The notes: a model not told the origin generated them from the sequence alone. A DNA stretch of 64,000 nt from Flavobacterium akiainvivens (GCF_001278115.1 NZ_LIYD01000005.1:3988631-4052630); one strand, 5' to 3'. Shown: positions 1 to 8,291, numbered from the stretch's first letter. Translations and numbers: made by a program.

Positions 1-494
1 TAAATGATTTAAGCGCTATAGCGGTAAGCAAAGGCCCCGGATCGTACACCGGTTTAAGAATTGGTGTTTCGGCGGCAAAGGGGCTTTGTTATGCACTTAA
101 TATGCCTATGGTTGCGATAGATACTACAGAGGTGTTAGCCCATGCTGTTAAAATAGATTCAGGTATAATAATGCCTATGATTGATGCAAGGAGGATGGAG
201 GCATACACAGCAGTATTTTCGGCTGATTACAAGCTTTTAGAGCCTGTAAAGGCAGAAATTATAGAAGAAAACATTTATGATGCTTTAGAAGGGCCAATTC
301 ATTTATTAGGAGATGGAGCAGCTAAATGCAAGCCTATATTGGTTGGAGAAAAATATGTATATCATGATGCTGTAGTATATCCTTCTGCAAAAGAAATGTC
401 AGCATTGTCATTTAATAAATACAAAATAAGCGACACTGTAGATGTCGCTTATTTTGAACCTTTTTACCTTAAAAATTTTATTGCAGGTAAATAG
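1..494 (+). CDS. tsaB: TsaB, tRNA threonylcarbamoyladenosine (t6A) synthesis protein, 5' end missing
   Basis: TsaB is the inactive Kae1/TsaD-like partner that joins TsaD and TsaE to transfer threonylcarbamoyl to A37 of ANN-decoding tRNAs in the cytoplasm. The reading frame is open from base 3 to the stop and enters the window already inside the gene. The first visible residues include SKGPGSYTGLRIG, the conserved glycine-rich segment of TsaB/YeaZ, followed by the family-typical AAKGL. The C-terminus (VAYFEPFYLKNF) is the usual flavobacterial ending. About a quarter to a third of the protein lies upstream. The gene is convergent with the next one with no space between their stop codons. A perfect 13-bp inverted repeat lies inside the last codons (reported separately). 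Confidence 0.9.
   Translation, partial: NDLSAIAVSKGPGSYTGLRIGVSAAKGLCYALNMPMVAIDTTEVLAHAVKIDSGIIMPMIDARRMEAYTAVFSADYKLLEPVKAEIIEENIYDALEGPIHLLGDGAAKCKPILVGEKYVYHDAVVYPSAKEMSALSFNKYKISDTVDVAYFEPFYLKNFIAGK
423..455 (-). terminator. Terminator-like hairpin inside the tsaB coding region
   Basis: The arms AAAATAAGCGACA (423-435) and TGTCGCTTATTTT (443-455) are perfectly complementary over 13 bp with a 7-nt loop. On the minus strand the hairpin lies about 40 nt after the stop of the convergent gene and ends in a T-rich 3' arm, as expected for its intrinsic terminator. The same bases encode TsaB residues shortly before its stop. Confidence 0.65.
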
Positions 495-1172
495 TTATAT
501 TATTGTTTCAACATAAGTTGCAAGCTTTTGCAGGTCAGTATCTTTTTCTACATCAAGCTTGTTTTGCTTAATATAATCAAGTACTTCTTTTTCTTTACCT
601 ACCACTTTGGCTAAGTCTTTTTTACCGTCAAATGGTACAGCCTGGGTGCTGTTTGGCAGTTGTATGAAGAGTTCAGCGTCAGCTTGTTTCAGTACAGGTG
701 CCTTTGCGCTTTGGTAGCTGTTTCTTGATGGCTTGCCCGGTTGAAGGTATATTTTCTGGCTTTTAAATATTTTTACTTTTGGGCCGTTGTTAATTACCTC
801 AAGATAGCCATTAACCTGCTGGCCTTTATCATCTTTATACTGAACGTAAGCAAAAGTATCGCCACCGGAGAATGTAATATCCTTATCAGCTTCTTTGGCA
901 ATAACTCCCTGCGTTTGTTCTTGTTGGTTATTTATCTCAAACTGGTCAAGGTAAGCATTGTAACGAAGCAGTACAATTTCATCTGTACCCTCAATTTTTG
1001 CAGGCATATAATTTTCCTGATAGTACATTGAGCCTTCAGTTTTAAGCTTTTCCTCGGCTGTAGTAAAAATCTGGTTACCGTTACTGTGTATTGGTGTCTG
1101 GTTAATCTGCGCTACTGCAGGAAATGCTGCAAGGGCAAACAATGAGCTGTAGAGTAAGTTAAATCGTTTCAT
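495..1172 (-). CDS. Secreted protein of unknown function
   Basis: I do not recognise a family. The 225-residue product begins with a clear signal peptide (short KRF n-region, hydrophobic stretch to about residue 20, cleavage likely after AVA-Q), so it is probably periplasmic or outer-membrane associated. The mature part is polar and probably beta-rich for residues 60-140, with a short charged helical tail (residues about 185-225, DLAKVVGKEKEVLDYIKQ). It has no cysteines in the mature part and no lipobox. It is monocistronic, with its own promoter upstream and a likely terminator inside the convergent tsaB gene. It is probably a lineage-restricted conserved hypothetical. Confidence 0.8.
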   Translation of the reverse strand: MKRFNLLYSSLFALAAFPAVAQINQTPIHSNGNQIFTTAEEKLKTEGSMYYQENYMPAKIEGTDEIVLLRYNAYLDQFEINNQQEQTQGVIAKEADKDITFSGGDTFAYVQYKDDKGQQVNGYLEVINNGPKVKIFKSQKIYLQPGKPSRNSYQSAKAPVLKQADAELFIQLPNSTQAVPFDGKKDLAKVVGKEKEVLDYIKQNKLDVEKDTDLQKLATYVETII

Positions 1173-1208
1173 CTTTTTTTTTGGTATTTAATAGAAAATA
1201 TTAGGCAT

Positions 1209-1242
1209 CAAATATATTAATAATTAGTTGCTTTGGAAGCAA
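1209..1242 (-). promoter_or_regulatory. Bacteroidota-type promoter for the secreted unknown
   Basis: On the minus strand TTG (1242-1240), a 23-nt spacer and TATATTTG (1216-1209) fit the TTG/TAnnTTTG consensus. Transcription would start near 1203, about 30 nt before the ATG. Confidence 0.55.
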
Positions 1243-1306
1243 TGATAAACAAGTATTAATAAATTTAACAAAAAACATGCCATACTTAACGGATTAATAT
1301 GTTGTT

Positions 1307-2149
1307 TTATTGTAATAAGTTGCCATTATTTTTAATATTTATTTCTCTCTGAGGGAAAGGTATTTCTATACCCGCAGCATCAAACCCTGCTTTTATGTTT
1401 TGGTAAAACTCAGATACCATCTTGCCATAATTAGCCCTTTCACACCAAATCATGACCATTAAGTCTACAGAATTTTCGCCAAGGTTGCGCACTTCAATAA
1501 GTGGTGCCGGTTCCTGTAGAATTAATTCAGTGTTTTTTATGGTGCTGAAAATTACGTTTTTAACCTGCTCCATGTTGCTGTTATAGCCTACACCAATTAA
1601 AATATCTGCGCGGCGCAGGAGCTCCTGGCTAAAGTTTTTAATGGTGTTGTTACTTAGTGTGCCGTTGGGCAGGTACACCACCTGGTTAGTAGGGGTTATA
1701 AGCTTGGTGCTGAATATCTGTATGCTGTTTACGGTACCCATTTGGCCCTGAGCCTCAATAAAATCGCCTATGCGGAAAGGTTTAAACATAATTATGAGCA
1801 ATCCACCGGCAAAATTGCTTAGCGACCCCTGTAATGACAGGCCAATGGCAAGGCCTGCTGCGGCTATGGCTGCGGCAAACGTTGCGGTGTCTACTCCTAA
1901 TGCTCCAATAATGCTCACAAATATGAAACCCCTTAGGGTCCAGGTAGCTACATCAAGTATAAACTTAAGCAGGGTGGGGTCGTGTTCGGGTTTTTTGGTA
2001 ACAATACCTGTTATTACTCTCCTGATTATCTTGATTATAACTAACCCGAAAAGTAATATAAGTACAGCTTTAATAAGGTTAGGTACGTAACCTATTAATC
2101 CATCTGTAAACTGGCCAATGTAGTACTCTAATTTTGTTTCTTCGTTCAT
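1307..2149 (-). CDS. Small-conductance mechanosensitive channel (MscS family)
   Basis: The 280-residue length matches the compact MscS class. MscS channels open under membrane tension and release solutes during hypo-osmotic shock. Three hydrophobic segments are visible: about residues 15-38, 62-82 and 86-112. The third is the alanine/glycine-rich pore helix (AAAIAAAGLAIGLSLQGS) leading into the signature FKPFRIGDFIEAQ of the MscS beta domain. The C-terminal alpha/beta cytoplasmic domain follows, ending at FPQREI. The start codon directly follows the stop of the upstream DUF255 gene with no spacer, so the two are probably co-transcribed. Confidence 0.92.
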   Translation of the reverse strand: MNEETKLEYYIGQFTDGLIGYVPNLIKAVLILLFGLVIIKIIRRVITGIVTKKPEHDPTLLKFILDVATWTLRGFIFVSIIGALGVDTATFAAAIAAAGLAIGLSLQGSLSNFAGGLLIIMFKPFRIGDFIEAQGQMGTVNSIQIFSTKLITPTNQVVYLPNGTLSNNTIKNFSQELLRRADILIGVGYNSNMEQVKNVIFSTIKNTELILQEPAPLIEVRNLGENSVDLMVMIWCERANYGKMVSEFYQNIKAGFDAAGIEIPFPQREINIKNNGNLLQ

Positions 2150-4171
2150 TTATTTGATTTTTAATTCATTAAGTGTTTCATTTATATTGTTTTGCGGCAG
2201 TTGGCAGGCTTTGTTTTGGCACACATAAAACAATAGGCTATTTGGGTCAAACCTGTTTTGTAAAAAAGGCACTAAAGATTCTTTAGTGCTGCCGGCAATA
2301 ATAACATGGGGAAGGTAGTGCCTGTTAACGGCCGCAACAGCAGTTTTTGCATCAGGGCCGCATACTGCAAGTTCTTTATTATCAGATGATAAGTCAAGCC
2401 AAAGGTTAAGCCAGTTGCTAAATGCCGAAGGATAATCCATATTAGGGATAATCTGGTGCAGCATTTGAAGGGCAACCTTCTCATAATGAACGTTATCAAA
2501 CAGTATGCTGAGCTTGTACAACACATTTGCCATAACCGAGTTTGAGGCCGGGATAACATTATCTTCGGTTTCAAAGTGTTGTGCTACAAGGGTTTCTGCG
2601 TTGTTTGCCGTGTAGCTGAAGAACATTTTTTGGCTGTCGTAAAAATGCTCCAGACAGTAATCAGTTAATTGCCTGGCGTTTAGCAGCCATTTTTCGTTAA
2701 AGGTGGCTTCATATAATGCGGTAAGTGCCTCAGTTGTAAGCGCATAGTCTTCTAAGAAGCCCTGAATCTTAGCTGTACCATTTTTGTAAGTGCGCCAAAG
2801 GTAACCGTCAGGATGCCAGAGTTTCGTGGTAATAAACTCAGCATTTTTAAGAGCTGTTTGCAAATACTTTTCATCGCCCAGCGCCTTGTAAGCATCGGCA
2901 TAGCCTTTGAGCATCAGGGCGTTCCATGATGTAAGCGCCTTGTCATCAAGCCTTGGCTTTGGTCGTTTATTGCGTTCGGTATATAGCAACTGTTCCCAGT
3001 CCTGCTTCTTGGTTTTTAACTCTTCAGGGCTGATATTGTGTTGTTTAGCAATTGTGTTCAGTTCTTCATTTTGGATGAGCACGTACCGGCCGTCTTCCCA
3101 AAAACCAAACTCATTGATATTGAAAACCTGTGCAAACAACTCAAAATCAGCGCCTAATAAATCTTTTAGCTCCTGTTTTTCCCAGCTGTAAAAGGCGCCT
3201 TCTTCCAGCTCAGCCAGGCGGTTAAGGCTATCGGCATCCCAGGCGCTGTAAAAAGCCCCTTCAGGTGTGGTGAGTTCCGACTCAACAAAAAAGTGCGTCT
3301 TCTCTATAACTTCTTTGTATAGAGGGTTTTGCGTGCGTTTGTAGGCTTCTGCATACAGGCTCATAAGCTGGCCATTGTCATACAGCATCTTTTCAAAATG
3401 GGGTATATGCCACTCTAAATCAACTGAATAACGCGAAAACCCGCCGCCCACAGTATCAAACAGCCCGCCCCACGCCATGCGGGTAAGGGTAAGGTCTACA
3501 AAATCAAGTAGTTGTTGTGTTTTGGTTTGGTAGCCATAGCGTTGCAGGAACAGGTAGTTGTTGGGCATCATAAACTTGGGTGCACGGGCATGGCCGCCAT
3601 AGTCCCAGTCGAAACTTTTTGCCCACTTTTCCACTATCGGTTTTATGTGAAAAGGGTCTAATATTTCACTTTCGGAGTTTGAAATTGACAAACCAACGTG
3701 CTTTATCCCCTCCAAAAGTTTAGATGCATAATCCTCCATCTTGTCCCTGTCCGAAATGAATAAATCCTGAAGCTGGTTTAATGCTTCTGTCCATTGTTGT
3801 TTCCTGAAGTACGTGCCACCCCAAACCGGCCTTCCGTCAGGTAGCAATACCACGTTCATGGGCCATCCTCCCTGCCCGGTCATGAGCTGTACCGCTTTCA
3901 TGTAAGTGGCATCAACATCGGGGCGCTCCTCGCGGTCTACTTTTATAGATATGTAATGGGCATTCATTACATCGGCCACCTCCTGGTCTTCAAAGCTTTC
4001 GTGCTCCATAACGTGGCACCAGTGGCATGCCGAATAGCCCAGGCTTACCACAATCAGCTTGTTTTGCTCTTTGGCAAGGGCCAGGCTGGCAGGGTTCCAC
4101 GCCTTCCAGTATATGGGGTTGGCGGCGTGTTGCAGCAGGTAGGGGCTGGTTTCAAGGTGTAGTTCGTTCAT
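2150..4171 (-). CDS. DUF255 thioredoxin-like protein (YyaL/SPATA20 family)
   Basis: This family joins an N-terminal thioredoxin-like fold to an (alpha/alpha)6 barrel of the glycosidase/epimerase type. Its biochemical role is not settled. The 673-residue protein starts with the family signature ETSPYLLQHAANPI and carries a CHWC redox motif at residues 49-52 followed by MEHESFED. The cis-proline-region motif GGWPMNVVLLPDG lies at about 101-113. The rest, about 160-670, is helical-barrel sequence (GGFSRYSVD, HFEKMLYDN, FYSAWDAD). It has no signal peptide, so it is cytoplasmic. A promoter -7 box ends only 4 nt before the ATG. The MscS gene follows without a gap. Confidence 0.92.
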   Translation of the reverse strand: MNELHLETSPYLLQHAANPIYWKAWNPASLALAKEQNKLIVVSLGYSACHWCHVMEHESFEDQEVADVMNAHYISIKVDREERPDVDATYMKAVQLMTGQGGWPMNVVLLPDGRPVWGGTYFRKQQWTEALNQLQDLFISDRDKMEDYASKLLEGIKHVGLSISNSESEILDPFHIKPIVEKWAKSFDWDYGGHARAPKFMMPNNYLFLQRYGYQTKTQQLLDFVDLTLTRMAWGGLFDTVGGGFSRYSVDLEWHIPHFEKMLYDNGQLMSLYAEAYKRTQNPLYKEVIEKTHFFVESELTTPEGAFYSAWDADSLNRLAELEEGAFYSWEKQELKDLLGADFELFAQVFNINEFGFWEDGRYVLIQNEELNTIAKQHNISPEELKTKKQDWEQLLYTERNKRPKPRLDDKALTSWNALMLKGYADAYKALGDEKYLQTALKNAEFITTKLWHPDGYLWRTYKNGTAKIQGFLEDYALTTEALTALYEATFNEKWLLNARQLTDYCLEHFYDSQKMFFSYTANNAETLVAQHFETEDNVIPASNSVMANVLYKLSILFDNVHYEKVALQMLHQIIPNMDYPSAFSNWLNLWLDLSSDNKELAVCGPDAKTAVAAVNRHYLPHVIIAGSTKESLVPFLQNRFDPNSLLFYVCQNKACQLPQNNINETLNELKIK

Positions 4172-4175
4172 AGCC

Positions 4176-4183
4176 CAAAGGTA
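4176..4183 (-). promoter_or_regulatory. Promoter -7 box almost touching the DUF255 start codon
   Basis: TACCTTTG on the minus strand matches TAnnTTTG. Only GGCT separates it from the ATG at 4171, so the transcript would start at or next to the start codon. I see no TTG at the normal -33 distance, so this rests on the -7 box alone. Confidence 0.4.
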
Positions 4184-4234
4184 AGTCCAAAACTTCTTAA
4201 ATGGAAGCTAAAACAGCATCACAATAAATACCCT

Positions 4235-4266
4235 TTGTTAGGTATTTACTATCTGCGCGATATTTG
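4235..4266 (+). promoter_or_regulatory. Probable promoter for the large secreted protein
   Basis: TTG (4235-4237), a 21-nt spacer and GATATTTG (4259-4266, one mismatch to TAnnTTTG) place the start of transcription near 4272, about 30 nt before the ATG. Confidence 0.4.
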
Positions 4267-4299
4267 GCAACTTTATAAGAACCAATAAATCAAACAATT

Positions 4300-6342
4300 A
4301 TGAGGAAGATTTTACTCTTACTATTATTATGCGCCTTTAATGCATATTCTCAAACAGATTTAAAAGCCAAGGCGCCTACATTACAGGTTGGCTTAGATAA
4401 TTTAACGTTTACCAAAGGAACCCTTGATGCTAAGCTTATCATGGAAATTATAGCTGAAAAGCAAAAAGAGCTTAAAATCAAAGCTATTCAAAATGTGTTT
4501 TTGGCTAAGGTTGAGCCGGCTGGGGGTGCTATTTATAGTTTTACAAACAATGTTGTAAAAGAACTTTTACTTGAAAGCGACCAGTCACTACGTACTAAAA
4601 AAATTATGGAAAACACTGTTAATTTGGTGTTTGCAATTGCTTTTTTAGAATATTATCTTAATAACCTGGATACTGAAAGCATAAATGATTTTAATCATTT
4701 ATGCAAAGTCTATAAAGTTACTTTAGATGCTAAAGATATGGGAAAAGTAAGTTTGTCCAATTTTTTAAAAAAAAGAGAAGATAAAAATAATACGAAGGAA
4801 GGAATAGCAGACAAAGATAGTTACAGGGTAGAACTTCTGGCTTTGTTGATAGACATGGCTGCAGAAACTATACGTCAGGATGTAAAATTAAAAGAATTGG
4901 GTTTAATGCAAATTTCTTATTCTGACACTTATGAATATCTAAACCGCTATAAAAATCCTAAAATTTATGCGCCCGAGGATGCTGAATATGATATACTTTC
5001 TGAAAATCTTTCCAGGGATATGAAAGAAAGACTCGGAGAGATTACAAATTATATAGGCTTGGTTAACTACGTGGTTGAACATTTTAGCTTTAGGAATGAT
5101 AAGCTGGCAGTGTTTAATAAAAGGGGGTTAAATGAAAAAACAGGAAACAAAGCAAGACCCTTTGAATACACTGATGAAAATACAACAGCCAATTCTTACA
5201 GCCTCTCCAAAAGTTTTAGTGATTTAAAGGATATCACTCATAAATTGCTCGAAGAAAGAATAAATGTGCATGCTAATGATACATTAGGTAAAACAGAGAT
5301 CAACAACTTGACACAAATGTATTATTATTTTGACAGGGCGTCAAAACAGGTAATTGATATGGATAATGATAAGGAAATAATGGCGGATATACTGTATACG
5401 TTTTACGGCGAATTTATGCCTTTAATAAAAAAGCAGGGCTACACATCTTTAGAATATATTAATTTACTTGAAGAGATTGATTTGGCTAGTGCACGCATTG
5501 CCTCTGTACTGCTTGATAAAGATGATGTTTTTAAGCTTAAAGACGGAAAGATAGATGATTTTATGCTGCTTGCTGCGAAATTATACGAATTTGATAAGGC
5601 ATCAACAATATCAGATTATATTAAGCTTATAGAAGGAATAGGTTATATTTTTCCAAGTAATAATATAACCAATGCGCTAAGCACAGTGGTGTCTTTTGTA
5701 AAAGATTACAGCGTTACCGATAAAGATAAAAATGGTAAAGAAGTGCTGGAATTTAATATAGAAAGTTTTATTGTAAGATTGCAGCGTGTAAAGCCTTATC
5801 AGCATAAAGCAATAGAATTTAACTTTACGGTAGGTCTTAATAATGCTTACTTTCAGCACAATGTTCCACTGAAAGACAATACTGTTGCCAATCTTTCTTT
5901 TGTGAGCGAAAAAATAGGAGTGAAGTGGAAACTGTGGGACTGGGCTTTCTATTACACGCGTAACCCTGGAGAAACCTATGCGTACGGTGATAATGTATAT
6001 GTAAAAAAAACACCACCTCATGAACCACTAATAAGTAATATACATCTATTAGCTTATGGATCAGGGATTCTATATAATGTTGTAAACGCTAAAACTGACA
6101 AAGAGTTTGATTTTCCAATGGCAGGGGTCGGTGCAGGCATTACCTTTAGCAATGCCCTTGACCTAAACATTAGCCTTGGTGTGCCTTTAATGTCACAAAA
6201 GTCTTTTCAGGATTTGTTTTACTATAAGTACATAAATATCGGGTTTGATATTCAGTTTCTCGAATATTTTGACAGGCTTTCAGAGAAACAGCAGGCCAAA
6301 AAAACACAAAAGCTTTTGGCGGAAGCGGCAGAAAAAAACTAA
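4300..6342 (+). CDS. Large secreted protein of unknown function with helical body and beta-rich C-terminus
   Basis: I do not recognise a family. The 680-residue product starts with a textbook signal peptide (MRKILLLLLL, cleavage near AYSQ). Residues about 45-540 look almost wholly helical, rich in K, E, D, L and I, with a solenoid-like rhythm and no cysteines in obvious motifs. From about residue 545 the character changes to alternating aromatic and small residues typical of membrane or periplasmic beta strands (FNFTVGLNNAYF, WKLWDWAFYYTR, GVGAGITFSNALDLNISLGVPL). It ends in a charged helix (SEKQQAKKTQKLLAEAAEKN). The gene is visibly more AT-rich than its neighbours and stands alone between a promoter and a strong terminator, which fits an acquired or fast-evolving accessory gene. 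An envelope location is inferred. Confidence 0.85.
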   Translation: MRKILLLLLLCAFNAYSQTDLKAKAPTLQVGLDNLTFTKGTLDAKLIMEIIAEKQKELKIKAIQNVFLAKVEPAGGAIYSFTNNVVKELLLESDQSLRTKKIMENTVNLVFAIAFLEYYLNNLDTESINDFNHLCKVYKVTLDAKDMGKVSLSNFLKKREDKNNTKEGIADKDSYRVELLALLIDMAAETIRQDVKLKELGLMQISYSDTYEYLNRYKNPKIYAPEDAEYDILSENLSRDMKERLGEITNYIGLVNYVVEHFSFRNDKLAVFNKRGLNEKTGNKARPFEYTDENTTANSYSLSKSFSDLKDITHKLLEERINVHANDTLGKTEINNLTQMYYYFDRASKQVIDMDNDKEIMADILYTFYGEFMPLIKKQGYTSLEYINLLEEIDLASARIASVLLDKDDVFKLKDGKIDDFMLLAAKLYEFDKASTISDYIKLIEGIGYIFPSNNITNALSTVVSFVKDYSVTDKDKNGKEVLEFNIESFIVRLQRVKPYQHKAIEFNFTVGLNNAYFQHNVPLKDNTVANLSFVSEKIGVKWKLWDWAFYYTRNPGETYAYGDNVYVKKTPPHEPLISNIHLLAYGSGILYNVVNAKTDKEFDFPMAGVGAGITFSNALDLNISLGVPLMSQKSFQDLFYYKYINIGFDIQFLEYFDRLSEKQQAKKTQKLLAEAAEKN

Positions 6343-6349
6343 AAACACA

Positions 6350-6372
6350 AAACCCTGCACTTGGCAGGGTTT
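6350..6372. terminator. Bidirectional terminator between convergent genes
   Basis: AAACCCTGC (6350-6358) and GCAGGGTTT (6364-6372) form a perfect 9-bp stem with a 5-nt loop, flanked by A- and T-rich sequence. It lies in the 36-nt gap between two convergent genes and can serve both. Confidence 0.8.
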
Positions 6373-6378
6373 GTTATA

Positions 6379-6828
6379 TTATTCAGCTACAATTTTGCTG
6401 GCGCTGCGGTACAGGTAAGCACCGTGTATGTTGCGCTTGGCAAAACGTGCAGGAGAGTCGGCATTAATCATCTTAACATAAATGTTCTTAGGTACGCCAA
6501 AATATTCATATTCGGCACCATCGGCAAAGTTCATAAACAGCACGCCCTTGTCATAATAAAACTCGGTAAGCGGCTGTGTGCTGGTAGTGGCAGTGTAAGC
6601 CTCCTTGGTTTTTTCAAGGGTTTCGGGTGCTACGCTCACTAAAAAGTGGTAAGCCTCAATAATGGCAGTACTGCGTTCTTCGGCAGCAAGGCGTTCGGCA
6701 TCATCAGCAATCGTGTCCGGGTGATGGTCTTTCATGCTGTTGCGGTAAATGGTTTTCAGCTCCTTAAGCGTGGCGTCTTTAGTAACGTTGAGTAGTGTGC
6801 GGTACTCAACAATTTTTTTCATGCTCAT
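6379..6828 (-). CDS. J-domain protein fused to a KTSC domain
   Basis: Residues about 5-65 form a short DnaJ-like J domain with helix II/III features and the essential HPD tripeptide at 36-38 (KDHHPDT). It would stimulate the ATPase of an Hsp70 partner. After a threonine-rich linker (about 78-86), residues 88-142 match the KTSC domain, a small beta-rich module known from the C-terminus of some lysyl-tRNA synthetases, with the typical YDKGVLFMNF, YEYFGVP and FAKRNIHGAY segments. The usual J-protein G/F region and zinc fingers are absent. No signal peptide; cytoplasmic. MSMKK offers two ATGs; the first is used here. The gene stands alone with a good promoter. Confidence 0.82.
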   Translation of the reverse strand: MSMKKIVEYRTLLNVTKDATLKELKTIYRNSMKDHHPDTIADDAERLAAEERSTAIIEAYHFLVSVAPETLEKTKEAYTATTSTQPLTEFYYDKGVLFMNFADGAEYEYFGVPKNIYVKMINADSPARFAKRNIHGAYLYRSASKIVAE

Positions 6829-6883
6829 GTTTTCTCTCTTTTTTTGGGTGAGGCCACGGTTTAAGGCGGCGCTAAAATGCGCG

Positions 6884-6913
6884 CAAAGGTAATGCTAATT
6901 GCTTGTAAAGCAA
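6884..6913 (-). promoter_or_regulatory. Bacteroidota-type promoter for the J/KTSC gene
   Basis: On the minus strand TTG (6913-6911), a 19-nt spacer and TACCTTTG (6891-6884) match the consensus exactly. The start would be near 6877, giving a leader of about 50 nt. Confidence 0.65.
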
Positions 6914-7022
6914 ATGCTTTTGCAAAAGATTAAATATTATGTAATACTCAGGGAGTTATGGCGCACAACATGGTAACATTTTCTTTAATTGTAATTACGT
7001 TTTAGCTATAATTAATACAACT

Positions 7023-7055
7023 AAAGAGAGTAGCTGAAAACCAGCCGCTCTCTTT
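7023..7055 (-). terminator. Terminator hairpin after the NTF2-like gene
   Basis: AAAGAGAG (7023-7030) pairs with CTCTCTTT (7048-7055). An inner GCTG/CAGC stem (7033-7036, 7042-7045) extends the fold. It lies 6 nt past the stop of the NTF2-like gene. Confidence 0.6.
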
Positions 7056-7061
7056 GTTTTG

Positions 7062-7385
7062 TTAGTCTGTTACTTTTAGTTGCTGTATTTGCCCGTCAAC
7101 AATTTCAAAATGAAATTTTAATACAATAGGGCTTCCGGGAAATGTGCCTGAACATTCTGCCGTCAGGATACTTGCTGTGCCGTTTTCAGTATACTCCAGC
7201 GGTTCCATTTTTGATTGATAGTTCTTGTTTGAGTGGTCAATCCATTGCTCTATTTCAGGTCTTCCTGTATGTGTTTTACCTTCGTCAAACACTACGGCTG
7301 TTTCCGAAAACAAACTGGCATAGGTCACGGCATCAAATTCGTTCTGTGATTTAATAAGGTCCGTTACTACTTTTGGTAAGTTCAT
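7062..7385 (-). CDS. NTF2-like (SnoaL-type) small protein
   Basis: The 107-residue sequence has the layout of the NTF2-like fold: an N-terminal helix (VTDLIKSQNEFDAVTYASLFSE), the conserved VFDEGKTHTGRPEIEQWI segment typical of SnoaL-like nuclear-transport-factor-2 family proteins, then beta strands to the end (LKFHFEIVDGQIQQLKV). Members range from isomerases and cyclases to ligand binders, so no reaction can be assigned. The gene sits 22 nt behind the SDR gene on the same strand and probably shares its transcript. The pair is divergent from an HxlR regulator, which suggests control by it. Confidence 0.8.
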   Translation of the reverse strand: MNLPKVVTDLIKSQNEFDAVTYASLFSETAVVFDEGKTHTGRPEIEQWIDHSNKNYQSKMEPLEYTENGTASILTAECSGTFPGSPIVLKFHFEIVDGQIQQLKVTD

Positions 7386-7407
7386 GTTGTTATTGTTTTA
7401 AAGATTA

Positions 7408-8190
7408 TTAGATTGTTGGTACTGTACCGCCATCAATTACATATTCGGTCCCTGTCAGGTAGTTTGCTCTTGGAGAAACAAGGAAGCCTACAAGCTCAGC
7501 TACTTCTTCCGGCTCGGCAGGCCTGCCGTATGGTATTCCGCCCAATGCGTTCATTACGCTTTGTTGTGCTTCTTCCACAGTGCTGTTTGCGTTTCTTGCA
7601 ATTTCGCCTAAAAAGGCCTTTGAAGCTGATGTGTTTATCCATCCCGGCGAAACTGCCAGTACGCGCACGCCTTTTGGTGTAACTTCATTAGACAGGCTTT
7701 TGCTGTAGTTTCTCAATGCTGCTTTAGCAGCGGCATACGGCAGGGTAGAATCATACAGGGGTAATTTGCCCTGAATAGACGCTATGTGTATTATAACACC
7801 ACTTTTTCTCTCTATCATTTGTGGTAAAAATGCCCTATCCAGCCTGACAGGGGCCAGTAAATTGGCCTGTAGGGTAGATGCCCAGTCTTCATCACTTAAC
7901 GCGTTAAAGCCGCCGGCAGGTGTTGTTGAAGAACCCAGGTTGTTTACCAGGATATCCAGTCTCCTGTAAATGGAAAGTACTTCGTTAACCAGTTTTTGTG
8001 TATCTTCTGCTTTACTCAAATCAGAAGGGATAAAATGCAGCTTGCTGTTTTCCTCTTCCGGAAAGTTCCGGGCGGTAATAATTACTGTTGCACCTGCCTG
8101 AAGCAGCCTTTCTGCAATTGCTTTTCCGGTTCCTTTTGTGCCTCCTGTTACTAAGGCAATTTTGCCTGATAGTTCATTATTATAATCCAT
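7408..8190 (-). CDS. Short-chain dehydrogenase/reductase (SDR family)
   Basis: This is a classical SDR of 260 residues. It has the Rossmann nucleotide motif TGGTKGTG at residues 15-22, the NNLG segment at about 83-86, catalytic Ser138 (IASIQ) and Tyr152/Lys156 (YAAAK), and the PGWI segment after the active site. The ending TGTEYVIDGGT is the usual SDR C-terminus. Arg41 after strand 2 (ITARN) suggests NADP(H) preference, which is an inference. The substrate is unknown. It is followed by an NTF2-like gene and is divergent from an HxlR-type regulator, an arrangement common for quinone- or electrophile-responsive oxidoreductase genes. Confidence 0.92.
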   Translation of the reverse strand: MDYNNELSGKIALVTGGTKGTGKAIAERLLQAGATVIITARNFPEEENSKLHFIPSDLSKAEDTQKLVNEVLSIYRRLDILVNNLGSSTTPAGGFNALSDEDWASTLQANLLAPVRLDRAFLPQMIERKSGVIIHIASIQGKLPLYDSTLPYAAAKAALRNYSKSLSNEVTPKGVRVLAVSPGWINTSASKAFLGEIARNANSTVEEAQQSVMNALGGIPYGRPAEPEEVAELVGFLVSPRANYLTGTEYVIDGGTVPTI

Positions 8191-8268
8191 TGTGTACTTG
8201 TATTTAAATTTCTTTGTACAAATCTCGGGAGTACGTTAGTTCCTCACAAGTACGGAGTTACGATTCAT

Positions 8269-8291
8269 ATAGGGATAAATTATTCCCCTAT
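8269..8291. promoter_or_regulatory. Possible operator dyad upstream of the HxlR gene
   Basis: ATAGGG (8269-8274) and CCCTAT (8286-8291) form an AT-rich dyad that touches the TTG of the HxlR promoter. The intergenic region also has repeated GTAC-containing words. Binding by the HxlR protein is an inference from position only. Confidence 0.3.
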
